Assembly (NCBI RefSeq): GCF_932274485.2
Contig: NC_065884.2
Location: 57,722,546-57,786,545 of the forward strand
Length of the DNA: 64,000 nt
Direction: 5' to 3'
Source of the DNA: Patella vulgata
Taxonomy: Eukaryota; Mollusca; Gastropoda; Patellidae
Shown here piece by piece: positions 55,101-64,000 of this stretch. The notes below the pieces were generated by a model. That model made no database searches. It was not told the DNA's origin and worked only from the letters and a program-made list of their open reading frames with translations. The translations under genes and the position numbers were made by a program. Each line of letters opens with the position of its first letter. Position 1 is the stretch's first letter.

Positions 55101-57861
55101 AGGACACCAGACATGCATGGAGAAGAGTAGACTGGCAAAGTGTGCTCTTCAGTGATGAGAGTCGCTTTCATCTTTATCACGCTGATGGCCGTCAACGTGT
55201 GTGGAGACGTCTTGAGGAACGTCTTGCAGACTGCTGCGTCTTCGAAACGAATCGATGGGGTGGGGGAAGTGTAATGATGGGGGGGGGGGCTTCACATTTC
55301 ATCACCGGACCACCCTACACATTTGCAGGGGTCGCGTTAATGCTGTAGCCTACCGTGATGATGTCTTGCAACCAATTGTTGTTCCGATGTTTCGAGCGCA
55401 CTCACAACTTCAGCACTTCCAACAGGATAATGCACGTCCGCTTACCGCCCGTTTTAGTATGGACTACCTGGCTGCTAACAACATCAATGTCTTGGACTGG
55501 CCAGCCATGTCTCCGGACATGGCACCGATAAAACATGTCTGGGATGAGATTGGACGCCGTCTGTATCGGAGACCACAGATGCACACCATTGCTGCTTTCA
55601 AACATTGGTAAATTCCATGCGACGTCGCTGCATATCGTGCGTAAGAGCCCGTGGAGGACACACACCGCTACTGACATCTGTGTCGTACTTTTGGTTTTGA
55701 CCCCTCTGATTACAGATTAAACATCCATAAGTGTACAAATGTGTTGTTATTGATGTGTTCCCATTTGAATATTGTTCACAATAAGAAGAAAAATAAATAA
55801 GATATGTTTACAGGATCATTTTGTTATACGAAAAACTAAGTGATGCGTTTTCCATGGCGCTCAGTATATATGGTTCAATTTTGTCTCAATAATTGTGTCT
55901 TTGGCAGCGGGAGGATATCGAACGCCCCGGAGTAAACTCACGAGGTTTGGCAGGCGACTCTACCCCCTGTCACGTATCGAAATGGAAACCACTCCCCTGG
56001 ACTAAATGACAGACCTTGACCTAAAGCGACCGCCCCCCCCCCCCCTTCATTAATATATATATTTACATTTCAGATTTGTAATATTACTGACTGCAGCACT
56101 GCCGATCGTGCAGAATGCTATTATTGATCAAAATGCTGGTCCAGAAGCAAGGAAATTATACAACAAACTAACAAATTTAGCAAGAGATCCGAAAAAGATT
56201 CTGTTTGGTCAGGAGGCTAACACTGTATGGGGTGCTGAAGGTGGGGTCTCTCCATACAGTGTTGGTAGGTCTCATGATGGCAACATCAATGGGTGGTTAT
56301 ACAGGGTTAGTTGTTTTCAATTCTTACAAAACTCAAACCAAGTAATGTACAGATACTTTAAAGTGGGGATTCATAAAAAGTAATTTGAAAAAAACGGAGC
56401 TGCATTGTGAAGCCTTGCACACATTTACCACTGACTCCTGTGAGAATATGGGCTGATCTACGCCTGTCGTGTCAGAAAAGATGTGCACCTAATCGTTTGG
56501 GTGCATGAAAACCCGCAGCTCGCCCTTTAAATAACTGATAGTGCAGGTATAAAAACATCCACATAAAATTGAAGAAAATGGACCATAGCCTGCCCAGCTA
56601 CTTACACCCACGAACAGCCACGCCATCACTTATCTATAAAACCACGTTCCAAAGCATTCATAACAATTCGCTATATTTAATCATAAGCTAATAGTGACAG
56701 TTTTTGTGCACAAGGAAGTTCACCTGTATCCTTTCCAGTGCATTTAAAACCATTTTGATTTTTTGAGAAAATCACATTGTAGTGACAATTGCTGTGCACA
56801 AGGAAGTACACTCTTATCCTTTGTACTACACTTGACTCTAGTCTCGATTGTTTGGGAAGATCATATAGCTAACCCCATTGAATATATAATGACATCCAAA
56901 GTCTTTGTTATTTCAGGCAGATATGGTAGAGAATGGGATACCGGACAGCCTATGCGATGTCCAGAGACTAACGGGAGATTATCCGGCTGTCAATGGAATT
57001 GGTTATGGTGAACTGGATCACAATAATAAAGTATTGAATGACTATATCGTCAGAAGGTCATACGAACGAGGTGAACTTATAGTTTCCGCTCATCATCAAC
57101 ATAATCCAGTAACGAATGGAACTGCCTGGATAGCTACAGATAAGGGGGATACTCTTCATACAATTAAACGAATTTTACCCGGTGGCGATTTCCACGAAGT
57201 TTACAGACGCCGTCTTGATTCTGTTGCAGCTTCTATGAAGGGATTTAAAACGTCATCAGGACAAACTATACCCATTGTCTTCAGACCATTTCACGAACTC
57301 AATGGTGGATGGTTTTGGTGGGGTTATAAAAACAAAGCTCAAAACACGGTTCAAGAAATGCAAGAACTTTATCGATATACTGTCAAATATTTGAGAGATA
57401 CGAAGAATGTTCACAATGTGTTGTATGCCTACAGCCCAGATAGATTCCAAGGTAAAGACGACTACCTGAAATTCTATCCTGGTGACGATTATGTCGATAT
57501 TTTAGGAATGGACTTTTATTATCATGGCGCAGAATCTACAGATACTTTTGTAAGCAAGGTTATTAATGTCGTTGAGCTAGCTGAAGATCGCCATAAAATT
57601 CCTGCCGTGACAGAAGTAGGCATATTCGATAACGGAATTGATAAGATGCCGAACTTCTGGAGTGACCATATCTTGGAACCTTTGAAGAAATCAACCAAAG
57701 GGACGCGTATAGCTTACCTTCATGCCTGGGCGAACATCTGTCTTCAAGCATGCCAAAAGTGGACACCTTATAGAGGACATCCTGGTGCAGATGCATTCAT
57801 AAACAACTTTTACAAAGATCCAGTTATGCTTTTTGCAAAGGACGCCCACCTGTATGATTAA
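52173..57861 (+). CDS. Secreted glycoside hydrolase family 26, 3 exons, 393 aa
   Basis: Probable endo-beta-1,4-mannanase; other GH26 activities are possible. Exons 52173-52177 (ATGAG), 56074-56305 and 56917-57861; phases close and total 1182 nt. The first exon adds only Met and part of an Arg codon, which completes the signal peptide MRFVILLTAALPIVQNA. Domain blocks in order: ILFGQEANTVWG, a Tyr/Pro-rich segment with CDVQRLTGDYPAVNGIGYG, HHQHNP, RPFHELNGGWFWWG carrying the acid/base Glu (about E206), LYAYSPDRF, PGDDYVDILGMDFYYHG, and VTEVGI carrying the nucleophile (about E312). All expected catalytic features are present and the frame is unbroken. There is no membrane anchor, so it is probably a secreted digestive enzyme. 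GH26 is mainly microbial, so ancient transfer is plausible; introns and ordinary local composition argue against contamination. Intron 1 (3.9 kb) holds nested transposons. Confidence 0.9.
52235..52530 (+). mobile_element. SINE-B copy, full length
   Basis: The clearest full copy. A box is GATGGCAGAATGGTTAGCAC and B box is GTGGTTTCGAATTGCC. The middle is CGTGGGTTTTCTCCGGTTTC CTCCCAC, followed by GACGTTAAACCCCATTTC and a CTCTCTCTAT tail. It is about 50 bases inside intron 1 of the GH26 gene, sense to it. Confidence 0.9.
52910..55866 (+). mobile_element. Tc1-like DNA transposon, decayed
   Basis: Terminal inverted repeats TACTGAGCGCCATAGAAAAC GCATCACTT and complement, flanked by TA. The transposase region starts at 54704 (MPRLTENQRNEAMG) with a helix-turn-helix (MSTQAIARHFNCHQSTIVRL). 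The catalytic triad is visible as DESRF (near 55154), FQQDNARP (near 55420) and the Glu in PIKHVWDEIGRR (near 55545). The gene is dead: TAA after VVGR at 54976-54979, TGA after RHHRHF-type sequence near 55089, and a frame change at the 11-G run at 55279-55289 that separates the two halves. A foldback element of 1.5 kb sits between the left end and the transposase. Confidence 0.9.
53009..54487. mobile_element. 1.5-kb foldback element inside the Tc1-like element
   Basis: Two arms of about 600 bp are near-perfect complements (for example TCCATCAAATGGGCACAAAA at 53024 and its complement ending at 54446) around a spacer of about 240 bp whose own edges pair (CTCCAGCCTGCAGGCCGCG against CGCGGCCTGCAGGATGGAG). 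Each outer end is a homopolymer: G15 at 53009-53023 and C17 at 54450-54466. The right end also has the CTGGAGGCTCAG cap seen at 39340; the left end lacks it. The open frame at 53590-53877 spans the spacer and is not recognisable. Confidence 0.9.
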
Positions 57862-58187
57862 TTAACGTGTATAAGTGATAAAATATTGAAAATATAATTT
57901 TTTGAATTTGTTTGTATTTGTTTAATTTATTCCAACCTTTCGACACATCCGAACATACATTATTCATGCAACATTATTTGAAATCAGTGAGGCAACAGAT
58001 TTGGTGACCGAAAACATGCTCTGGTCCAAGCTATGCACATGGGCAACGCACTTACGAATGTTTAGGGTCGATTTAAAAGCAATAAGATAAAATAACTCGA
58101 TTGTTCAAATCCGTTGCGGTTCCGCGTACAATGGATAATTTGAATTTTTAAAAAAAGAGAGATTGGGTACCTATTATTGTTTGATTA

Positions 58188-58410
58188 ATACGGGGTGGGG
58201 ATAGCACGTGAGTGTTAGATCGTAAGCATTGAGTCAAATGACGTGGTTCCGATTCCCTGCTTGTACGTGATAAGGATTAGGGTCGCCTTCCAACCCAATT
58301 GTTGAAATGAAATTGAACCATATGTTAGTCCCGAAATGATCTATTCTTGGGCGAGTGGACGTTAAACACAATTTCTCTCTGAAGTAGACGTTAAACCCCA
58401 TTTCTCGCCG
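58188..58410 (+). mobile_element. SINE-B copy, internally deleted
   Basis: GTACGTGATAAGGATTAGGG, GAACCATATGTTAGTCCCGA and GAGTGGACGTTAAACACAATTTC are followed by a second tail copy, GTAGACGTTAAACCCC. It lies about 330 bases downstream of the GH26 stop. Confidence 0.8.
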
Positions 58411-58849
58411 ATTCAACATTTAATAGGCCAAACCAAACATTTAATAGCTCCATTTCGTCATTCCAATGAATATATTTTTGAAAATACTAATATGCTCTTG
58501 AATAAAATACTGTTTAAACCATAACTTATAGTTAAAGTTGGTAGAGATTTTATTAAATTTGGTAAAACTGAAACATTTGTTAAAGTCGGTAGTGATTTTA
58601 ATAAACTTGGTAAAACTGAACTATTTGTTACCGTACTTTCTTCGCCACTCTAGTGCGTCCATTAATGAAATCTAAAAACGGTGGTAATATTCTACCTTTG
58701 TCAGAACATTAGAGGATTTTGGTTTGTAAAATCTAGATAAAGTTGCAGAGAGCTAAAATCGGTGGTAATTTTCTACCTTTGCCAGAACATAGACGTTTTT
58801 TTCTTTTTATTATCTCCTGTGGCCTTGTTTTGCTGTGGTTTTCCCGATC

Positions 58850-59710
58850 TAAAGTGTTGTTGTTATCTCCCTTATCCTTGGTGTTAATAATCATGTTATC
58901 TTCTGTAGATGTGTTGTTATACACCTCCATGTGTTTCTCTTACCATCCGTTTCCACTGGCTTCTATAGGTTAACAACTTGTATGGTTGTAATGTTGTTTT
59001 TTTTTCAGATTTAGAAGAATCGAATATATTCTTATAGAATTCAGTTTCTTCCTATGATGTTAATTATGTATCTTGTTTATCTATGCTTTGGCAATCTGTT
59101 AAACGAATGTATTGCATCTTGTAGCGGCCTAGCGAATATGCACTGTGTGATGCTTTGGCTGTTAACTTTCTGATCCTGTTGTTATTATCTTCTGCAGCCC
59201 TATTTTTGCTGATATCTTACTAATTTTACTTCTTTATTCATCCCGTTATTGTTATCTTCCTTATCCTCGCTGTTATCTTCCTTATCCCTGCAGTTGTTTT
59301 CCTTTTCTGCGCTGTAGCTGTTATCTACATGGTCCATACTGTTGCTGCTTTCTTGTTTTCTCCTTTATCCCTGACGTTACTGTTATCTATGTTGCTGCTA
59401 TCTACATTATTCTTGTTGCTGCTTTTATCTCCCGCATTTACACTGTGGCTGTTATCTTCCTGTCCATGCTGTTGCTGTTATCTTCTAGATCTAATGTGAT
59501 GTTATCTTTATTATACTTGATGCAACTATTATTTTCACTGTCCATGATATTGCTTTTATATTCCCGGTTCAAAGTTTTGCTGTTGCTACATTATTCTTGA
59601 TGTTGCTTTTATCATCTTGTGGCTGTTATTTTCCTGATCCATGCGGTTGTTTAATGTTGTTATCTCCCGTTTCCCCGTTATTGCCGTTGTCTGCCCGACC
59701 TTAGGGGACA
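58850..59710 (+). repeat. Degenerate TGTTGTTATCTTCC repeat
   Basis: Irregular recurrence of GCTGTTATCTTCC, TTATCCTTG and GTTGCTGTTATC over some 850 bp, giving a strong strand bias (T- and C-rich plus strand). Old microsatellite-like sequence. Confidence 0.65.
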
Positions 59711-60950
59711 ATAACACTCTTGCTGACTTGACAGCTCCAGAAAATAAAAAAAATATCCTTATTCTAAGTACAAGATGTGTTAGTGTCTTACCTGTTGTGT
59801 AAATTATCCATCAAATCCTATTTTACTTGTCCAGAGGGTTCAAAAATATTTTTAAATTTAAGTCACATTTGAAAAGCTTTACGTCAGGCTTTTCAAATCA
59901 TTTAGTTGAATTTTTCCAATTTTTTAAATTAGATGTGTTAAGATGAAATTTGTATCATCAATTAATTGGAATACTGTAAAATAGTACAATTTGTTGACCA
60001 GAATAAAGATTGGGACATATTCAGTTACAACAAGAGTGGTATTGAGCCTTTAAATAGTTCTTAAATCATAGTTTTTGTGATATGGTATTTATCCTTTAAG
60101 TGTTGTAGTTACCTCTCTTGCTTTCCATCACACTCCTCGGTCTAATGTTGTTATTTTATATTTAGAAGAAAATATTTGGGCCAAATTCTTATAAAATTCG
60201 GTTTTCTTGACTGATTTTAAAAGTTTTTTGGTTTTTGTTTTGAAGAACTAAATTTTTATTCGTACAATCATCACGGTCTGGATACGCATTATTGGTGTAT
60301 CTCAATCTGCAAATGAAATAGCTGAAATATTTATTTTTTTATATAATAATATTTGATACCGTATAATTATGATTTACTGATATATACTTTCATTTTTTTG
60401 CCTTCTAAGTTTCTGAAATTAAGATATCTTTGATTTAAAAATCTTATCATGAATTATACTTTTATATCTTCAAATCTTATCGTGAATTATACTAAAATTT
60501 CTAACATCTTCTACATATTGTAATGATGGAAATGAAAATAAAACAAATGAAATTGCATGACGTAAAATACTTTTCAATGTGTCGACACCGGGAGATTCTC
60601 GAATAAAACTTTGTTTGTGGTTTCCAGGAAATTTGTTATAAAATCTGCATTGATGTTTACTTTATTCAAATCGCGTTATTTAGATCTACTTTATTAACCG
60701 AACACTTTATTGTACAAAATTAAAACGGGTTCTGACAGACATCACTGGCGAAATATCTTACCTGGAATCCATAGTTGTCGAAAAAGGGTGAAATGTTTGA
60801 AAAATATGTTGTTTTGTTTACTTAAAAATAGTAAAACACGTCTTACAAGTTCTGAAACTCTCAGATATTGTGATGGGACAATAGAAATAACGTCATTGAA
60901 GTGATTGTGATGTCGTTTGATTATGACGTCGTCTCAGCACGGATTTACCA

Positions 60951-61869
60951 TTAAAGATACATTATGGGAGATTTTTATAGAGAGTTGGCCATTCTTGCTA
61001 TAACAGTTCAAAAGTAGATGATGAAAGAAGAATATATTGAAAAATTCAGTCAAATTACTTTATTCTGAACATAGTTATCATCTTTGTAATATTTGCCTAG
61101 AAATGGTAGCGAAATGTGTCTTGATTGACAGGCGTTAACTCCACCTACATATCTCGATTATCAAGTAAAGTTTTCAATAGCATACGGAAACGCTTTACAG
61201 CGGCCTCGCTAAGTACACTCTATCATTTAGCCTCGATCTAACTGACGTATTTTCATCAGGTTACCCCATTCGGCAAACCTCGACAGATTCTACGCATCTA
61301 ATCTCGGCTGTTTGACCATTTCCGCCATATTTGAACTATTTTCAAGGTTCCAAATGAAAAATGGCTGCCCCCATGGAGATTTCTGTGGAGAGTGTATTAT
61401 ATCAACAAACGTCACGTTTGGCATTGGGTTTGGGGAATTACCAGTGAATTTTATCAAACCAGCAGCCTTGAGACAATATCTCTGCTCATTTAGGTATATA
61501 CACTCTACAAAAGACGCAATTTGGGACTTTTTTGTAAAAGCGACACGTTTTCCTGTTTAAAGTAAACCGGCAGCCGCATCGCAAATGTATGGGCGTAGGT
61601 ACATATCACTTACTGTCATACAGCCGAGATTAGATGTAGGGTAACGGAAATAGTCGAGATTTGCCGAGTGCAGGTTACCCCTTATCTGATTTAATCAATT
61701 AGTGAAATCCTATTTAAATCCGAGCTGTAGCCGAGCCATCCGTGGGTCTACAGAGTTGATTTTGGTCTTGTTGGTTAAATAAAGATCTAATTTATAATTT
61801 CTATAACATCTGAAGCCAAAATTAAGACTTGCAATAATCAGATTTAGCTCTTGCATAATGCATGTTTAA
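60951..61869 (+). mobile_element. TTAA-flanked MITE, copy 7, with nested insert
   Basis: Left end TTAAAGATACATTATGGGAG and right end GCATAATGCATGTTTAA. Outside the nested element at 61257-61681 the body follows the family. Confidence 0.85.
61268..61670. mobile_element. Mutator-like MITE with 11-bp target duplication
   Basis: The direct repeat CAGGTTACCCC is at 61257-61267 and 61671-61681. Inside it are inverted ends: ATTCGGCAAACCTCGAC ... ATCTAATCTCGGCTG against CAGCCGAGATTAGAT ... GTCGAGATTTGCCGAGTG. Target duplications of 9-11 bp and long inverted ends fit Mutator-like elements. The internal 82-codon frame has no recognisable domain. Confidence 0.8.
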
Positions 61870-61957
61870 TTATATTATAGCCTAGTACGGGTGAGTCCGG
61901 GCCAAACAATTTATGTATACATTCCTAATTCATTTATAATTAATTGTATTATCAAAA

Positions 61958-62263
61958 AATGAAATGAAATGGGGTTTAACGTCCTACTGTTCTGCTCCTA
62001 TACTGGGCTAATGAAGACGGGCATACGCCATACAGTGTGCTATGAGGGAAATTTTGCCCGGGCAGCGGCACTATCGCCTACTCTTATATCAAATTCCAAC
62101 TGCCACGGGATCTTTTAAGTGCATTCTAATGTATACATGGGACCTCGGTTTTTCGTCTCTTCCGAAGGACTAGACAGCTGTCCTTGTCAGACCCTCTGTT
62201 CTGCACCACTGACAAGGGGAAACCACGTCGGAAAATCCAGATGAACTTTCTCGGCCAATGAAT
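61958..62263 (-). mobile_element. SINE-A copy with 14-bp target duplication
   Basis: Well preserved from AATGAAATGAAATGGGGTTT to CTTTCTCGGCCAATGAA, 5'-truncated. The direct repeat TTGTATTATCAAAA is at 61944-61957 and 62264-62277, perfect, so the insertion is recent. Confidence 0.92.
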
Positions 62264-62862
62264 TTGTATTATCAAAATATGTAGTATGTTTCGCTGATTT
62301 CAAACATGTATAACATCTATATGTTTGACTTTTGTTATTATTATTACTATTGGTTCTTTATCTGAAATGTTTAATTCGGTTATGTTTATTATTATTGAAT
62401 GTATACTTGGCAATTTGGTCCGGTCTTCCTTAATTTCATACTATATAATATGTTGTTAGTAAGTACCCATTTAGAATAATTTGAACTTCTCCCATTTAGG
62501 CTAACCCCTAAACTTGTCCGATGAGAGTTACTTCCCTTTGCCTACTTCCTTTTCAATTAACGATGTATGGGATTGGTCGATAAAAATAGCACAATCATCA
62601 AGGGCGAATAATTTGAAAATGTGTCTCCCCCAAAGATTAACCTAGAGGTTAGTGGAGTAGAACGGAATGAAACCACTGGGAATACCGAGGATGACATAGG
62701 TAGGGCTACTAGTTGCTCTCTACAAGGTCGATTTAAATAAGAACATGGAAAATGAACTCATTCAGTAGGAAAAAAGCGAACAGGTAGAATCAGCGACTAA
62801 TCATTCCCCAGTGACTTGAAAAATTGTGGTGTCAATGGTGCCTATCTGGATGGGGACACAAC

Positions 62863-62944
62863 TTTTAAGAAATACTGCAACTTCATTGGATATATGCAAA
62901 TTGATTTTACTGGTCAGCCAATCGAATTGCAGTATTTCTTAAAA
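62863..62944. repeat. 18-bp perfect inverted repeat
   Basis: TTTTAAGAAATACTGCAA at 62863-62880 is the exact complement of 62927-62944, with 46 bases between. It could be a very short MITE. Confidence 0.8.
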
Positions 62945-63208
62945 TTTCGATTGTATCTTAGTTTAAGTTTTCGTGAATAAGGGCCCTGAATGTCAACCTT
63001 GTTTTTCGTCCGATTTTGGTTACAATGAGACGTTTCAGTTTGTATCTAAACCGATAGGAAACAGCTTTGCCTTAAATATTATTTACAGCCATGTAATTTT
63101 CAGACCGCAAAGGAAACATAAATTACTTCTTAGTCTTTTCAAACTTTTTGTTCCAAGGTAAAGTTACATGTTTATTCCAGAAAATTAATTAGTATATTTC
63201 CCTGTCTC

Positions 63209-63557
63209 TTAAACATACATTATGCAAGAACTAAATCTGCCAATTTGCAGGTCTTTCTTTAGGCCTGAAATGTTATCTAAATTATTAATTAGACATCAAT
63301 TAACTTATCCAGACCATAACTAACTCTCGATGGCATTGCTAGCCTGCGATATTTACTGGATTATGATCCCATTTGCTGCTCGACTTCCATTCATAATTTA
63401 ATCATGAAATGGATGATCGAGACTATGTTTTTTTATCTACAGACTTCAGTAATGATGATCAAGGCTAGGCTGAAATTTCAATCGCTTAATTCTCGGTTTA
63501 TAGTGGATCAATTTGACTGAAATTTTCAGCAAATTGCTTTTACATCATATAAAACTA
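63209..63557 (-). mobile_element. TTAA MITE, copy 8, one end missing
   Basis: Starts TTAAACATACATTATGCAAG and follows the family in reverse (CATCAATTAACTTATCCAGA, GGCATTGCTAGCCTGCGATA, TTTTCAGCAAATTGC). The last 40 or so bases of the family are absent. Confidence 0.85.
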
Positions 63558-63689
63558 TTAAAGACATTAAAAATGGTTTCACTAAACATATTTGTAATAT
63601 ATATATAGGCATAAATGTCTGGGATTATGTTTCGCGGAAATCTATGTTTTATTGTTTCAATGATAAGAAACAGAAAAATTCAAAATGTT

Positions 63690-63785
63690 CTTCAAAATGG
63701 GGTTTAACATCCACTTGACGCAAACTAGGTGATTTTGGGACTAACATTTAATTAATTTGCTTGCACATAAAGGACAGTGACCCTT
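63690..63785 (-). mobile_element. SINE-B tail fragment
   Basis: TGGGGTTTAACATCCACTTG, AACTAGGTGATTTTGGGACT and AATTTGCTTGCACAT match the 3' third of SINE-B. The remainder is missing. Confidence 0.75.
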
Positions 63786-64000
63786 TCCAATATACTGTCT
63801 TTTAAAACAAAGTAGGTAATGTTTTCAACAATATAGTAAACTGAACAAAACTACACAATTAAGTATATCAGATAGTATAGGTGTTAATACAGAACAGAAG
63901 TACACAATAACAAGTATATCAGATAATTAAACATAATAACATAAAAAGGCTCAATGATAATGTTTTGATACCATGATTAAAGTCTCTGAGGAATTGTTCA

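Larger units (their letters stand above)
52862..56035 (-). mobile_element. SINE-B copy split by a Tc1-like element
   Basis: The 3' piece is 52862-52909 (TAACATCCACTCGATACAAA CTAGGTC) and the rest is 55867-56035 (TATGGTTCAATTTTGTCTCA to GACAGACCTTGACC). The two pieces join to a normal SINE-B across a TA dinucleotide, where the Tc1-like element sits. Confidence 0.85.
57862..64000. other. Intergenic to window end
   Basis: No coding exon is convincing. It holds two SINE-B pieces, a pyrimidine-rich degenerate repeat, two TTAA MITEs (one with a nested Mutator-like element), a SINE-A and a short inverted repeat, each listed. Open frames at 58743-58973 and 61312-61560 are inside repeats. Confidence 0.65.

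Noticed and set aside
58743-58973. Hydrophobic 76-codon open frame
   Set aside because: Derived from the pyrimidine-rich TGTTATCTCC repeat, which always reads as Leu, Val and Ser.
61312-61560. 82-codon open frame in the nested element
   Set aside because: It sits inside a Mutator-like MITE and has no transposase motif.
1-64000. Search for CRISPR arrays, operons, rRNA, true tRNA genes and LTR or viral relics
   Set aside because: The tandem arrays lack CRISPR spacer structure, the gene style is eukaryotic, tRNA-like boxes belong to SINEs, and I saw no capsid, integrase or reverse transcriptase motifs.

Overview
This window is eukaryotic nuclear DNA from an animal, most likely a mollusc and perhaps a limpet-like gastropod. 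The evidence is AT-rich sequence, small exons (about 50-260 bp) with GT-AG introns, head-to-head gene pairs, and introns and spacers full of SINEs, MITEs and minisatellites. There is no operon structure, no rRNA or true tRNA gene, no CRISPR array and no recognisable viral fossil. The species is an inference; no sequence here proves it.

Genes. (1) 821-10529, minus: a complete 14-exon B3GLCT, the ER beta-1,3-glucosyltransferase acting on O-fucosylated thrombospondin repeats, ending in HDEL. (2) 10658-25316, plus: a 19-exon gene for a 719-residue TBC-like, coiled-coil protein that I cannot name; its ATG is only 128 bp from that of B3GLCT. (3) 29922-30773, minus: an intronless gene for a basic 283-residue protein of unknown function, with a broken partial copy at 32031-32157. 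(4) 34237-36583, plus: an unknown 358- to 367-residue lysine-rich protein. (5) 42640-45940, minus: EXO5, an iron-sulfur exonuclease, 3 exons. (6) 46361-48118, plus: a LIAT1-like protein, 2 exons, head to head with EXO5. (7) 52173-57861, plus: a secreted glycoside hydrolase family 26 enzyme (mannanase type), 3 exons, whose 3.9-kb first intron holds nested transposons. I joined exons by hand; every junction keeps reading frame, which gives strong internal support.

Repeats. Two tRNA-headed SINE families recur. SINE-A is about 340 bp with an (ATTTC)n tail; SINE-B is about 260 bp with a (CT)n tail. They have different heads but the same roughly 19-nt 3' end, suggesting a shared LINE partner. Copies inside genes are mostly in the sense orientation. 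A MITE of about 380 bp flanked by TTAA occurs eight times. Other elements are a Tc1-like transposon, a 1.5-kb foldback element, a hAT-like MITE, a Mutator-like MITE with an 11-bp target duplication, satellites and minisatellites.

Most striking points: the GH26 gene with a 5-nt coding first exon; three separate tandem duplications that copy 3' splice sites (five decoy acceptors upstream of exon 13 of the TBC-like gene, plus two cases in B3GLCT); the shared SINE tail; and the SINE / Tc1 / foldback nest. The genes do not form one pathway: they are housekeeping or secretory genes interleaved with repeats.
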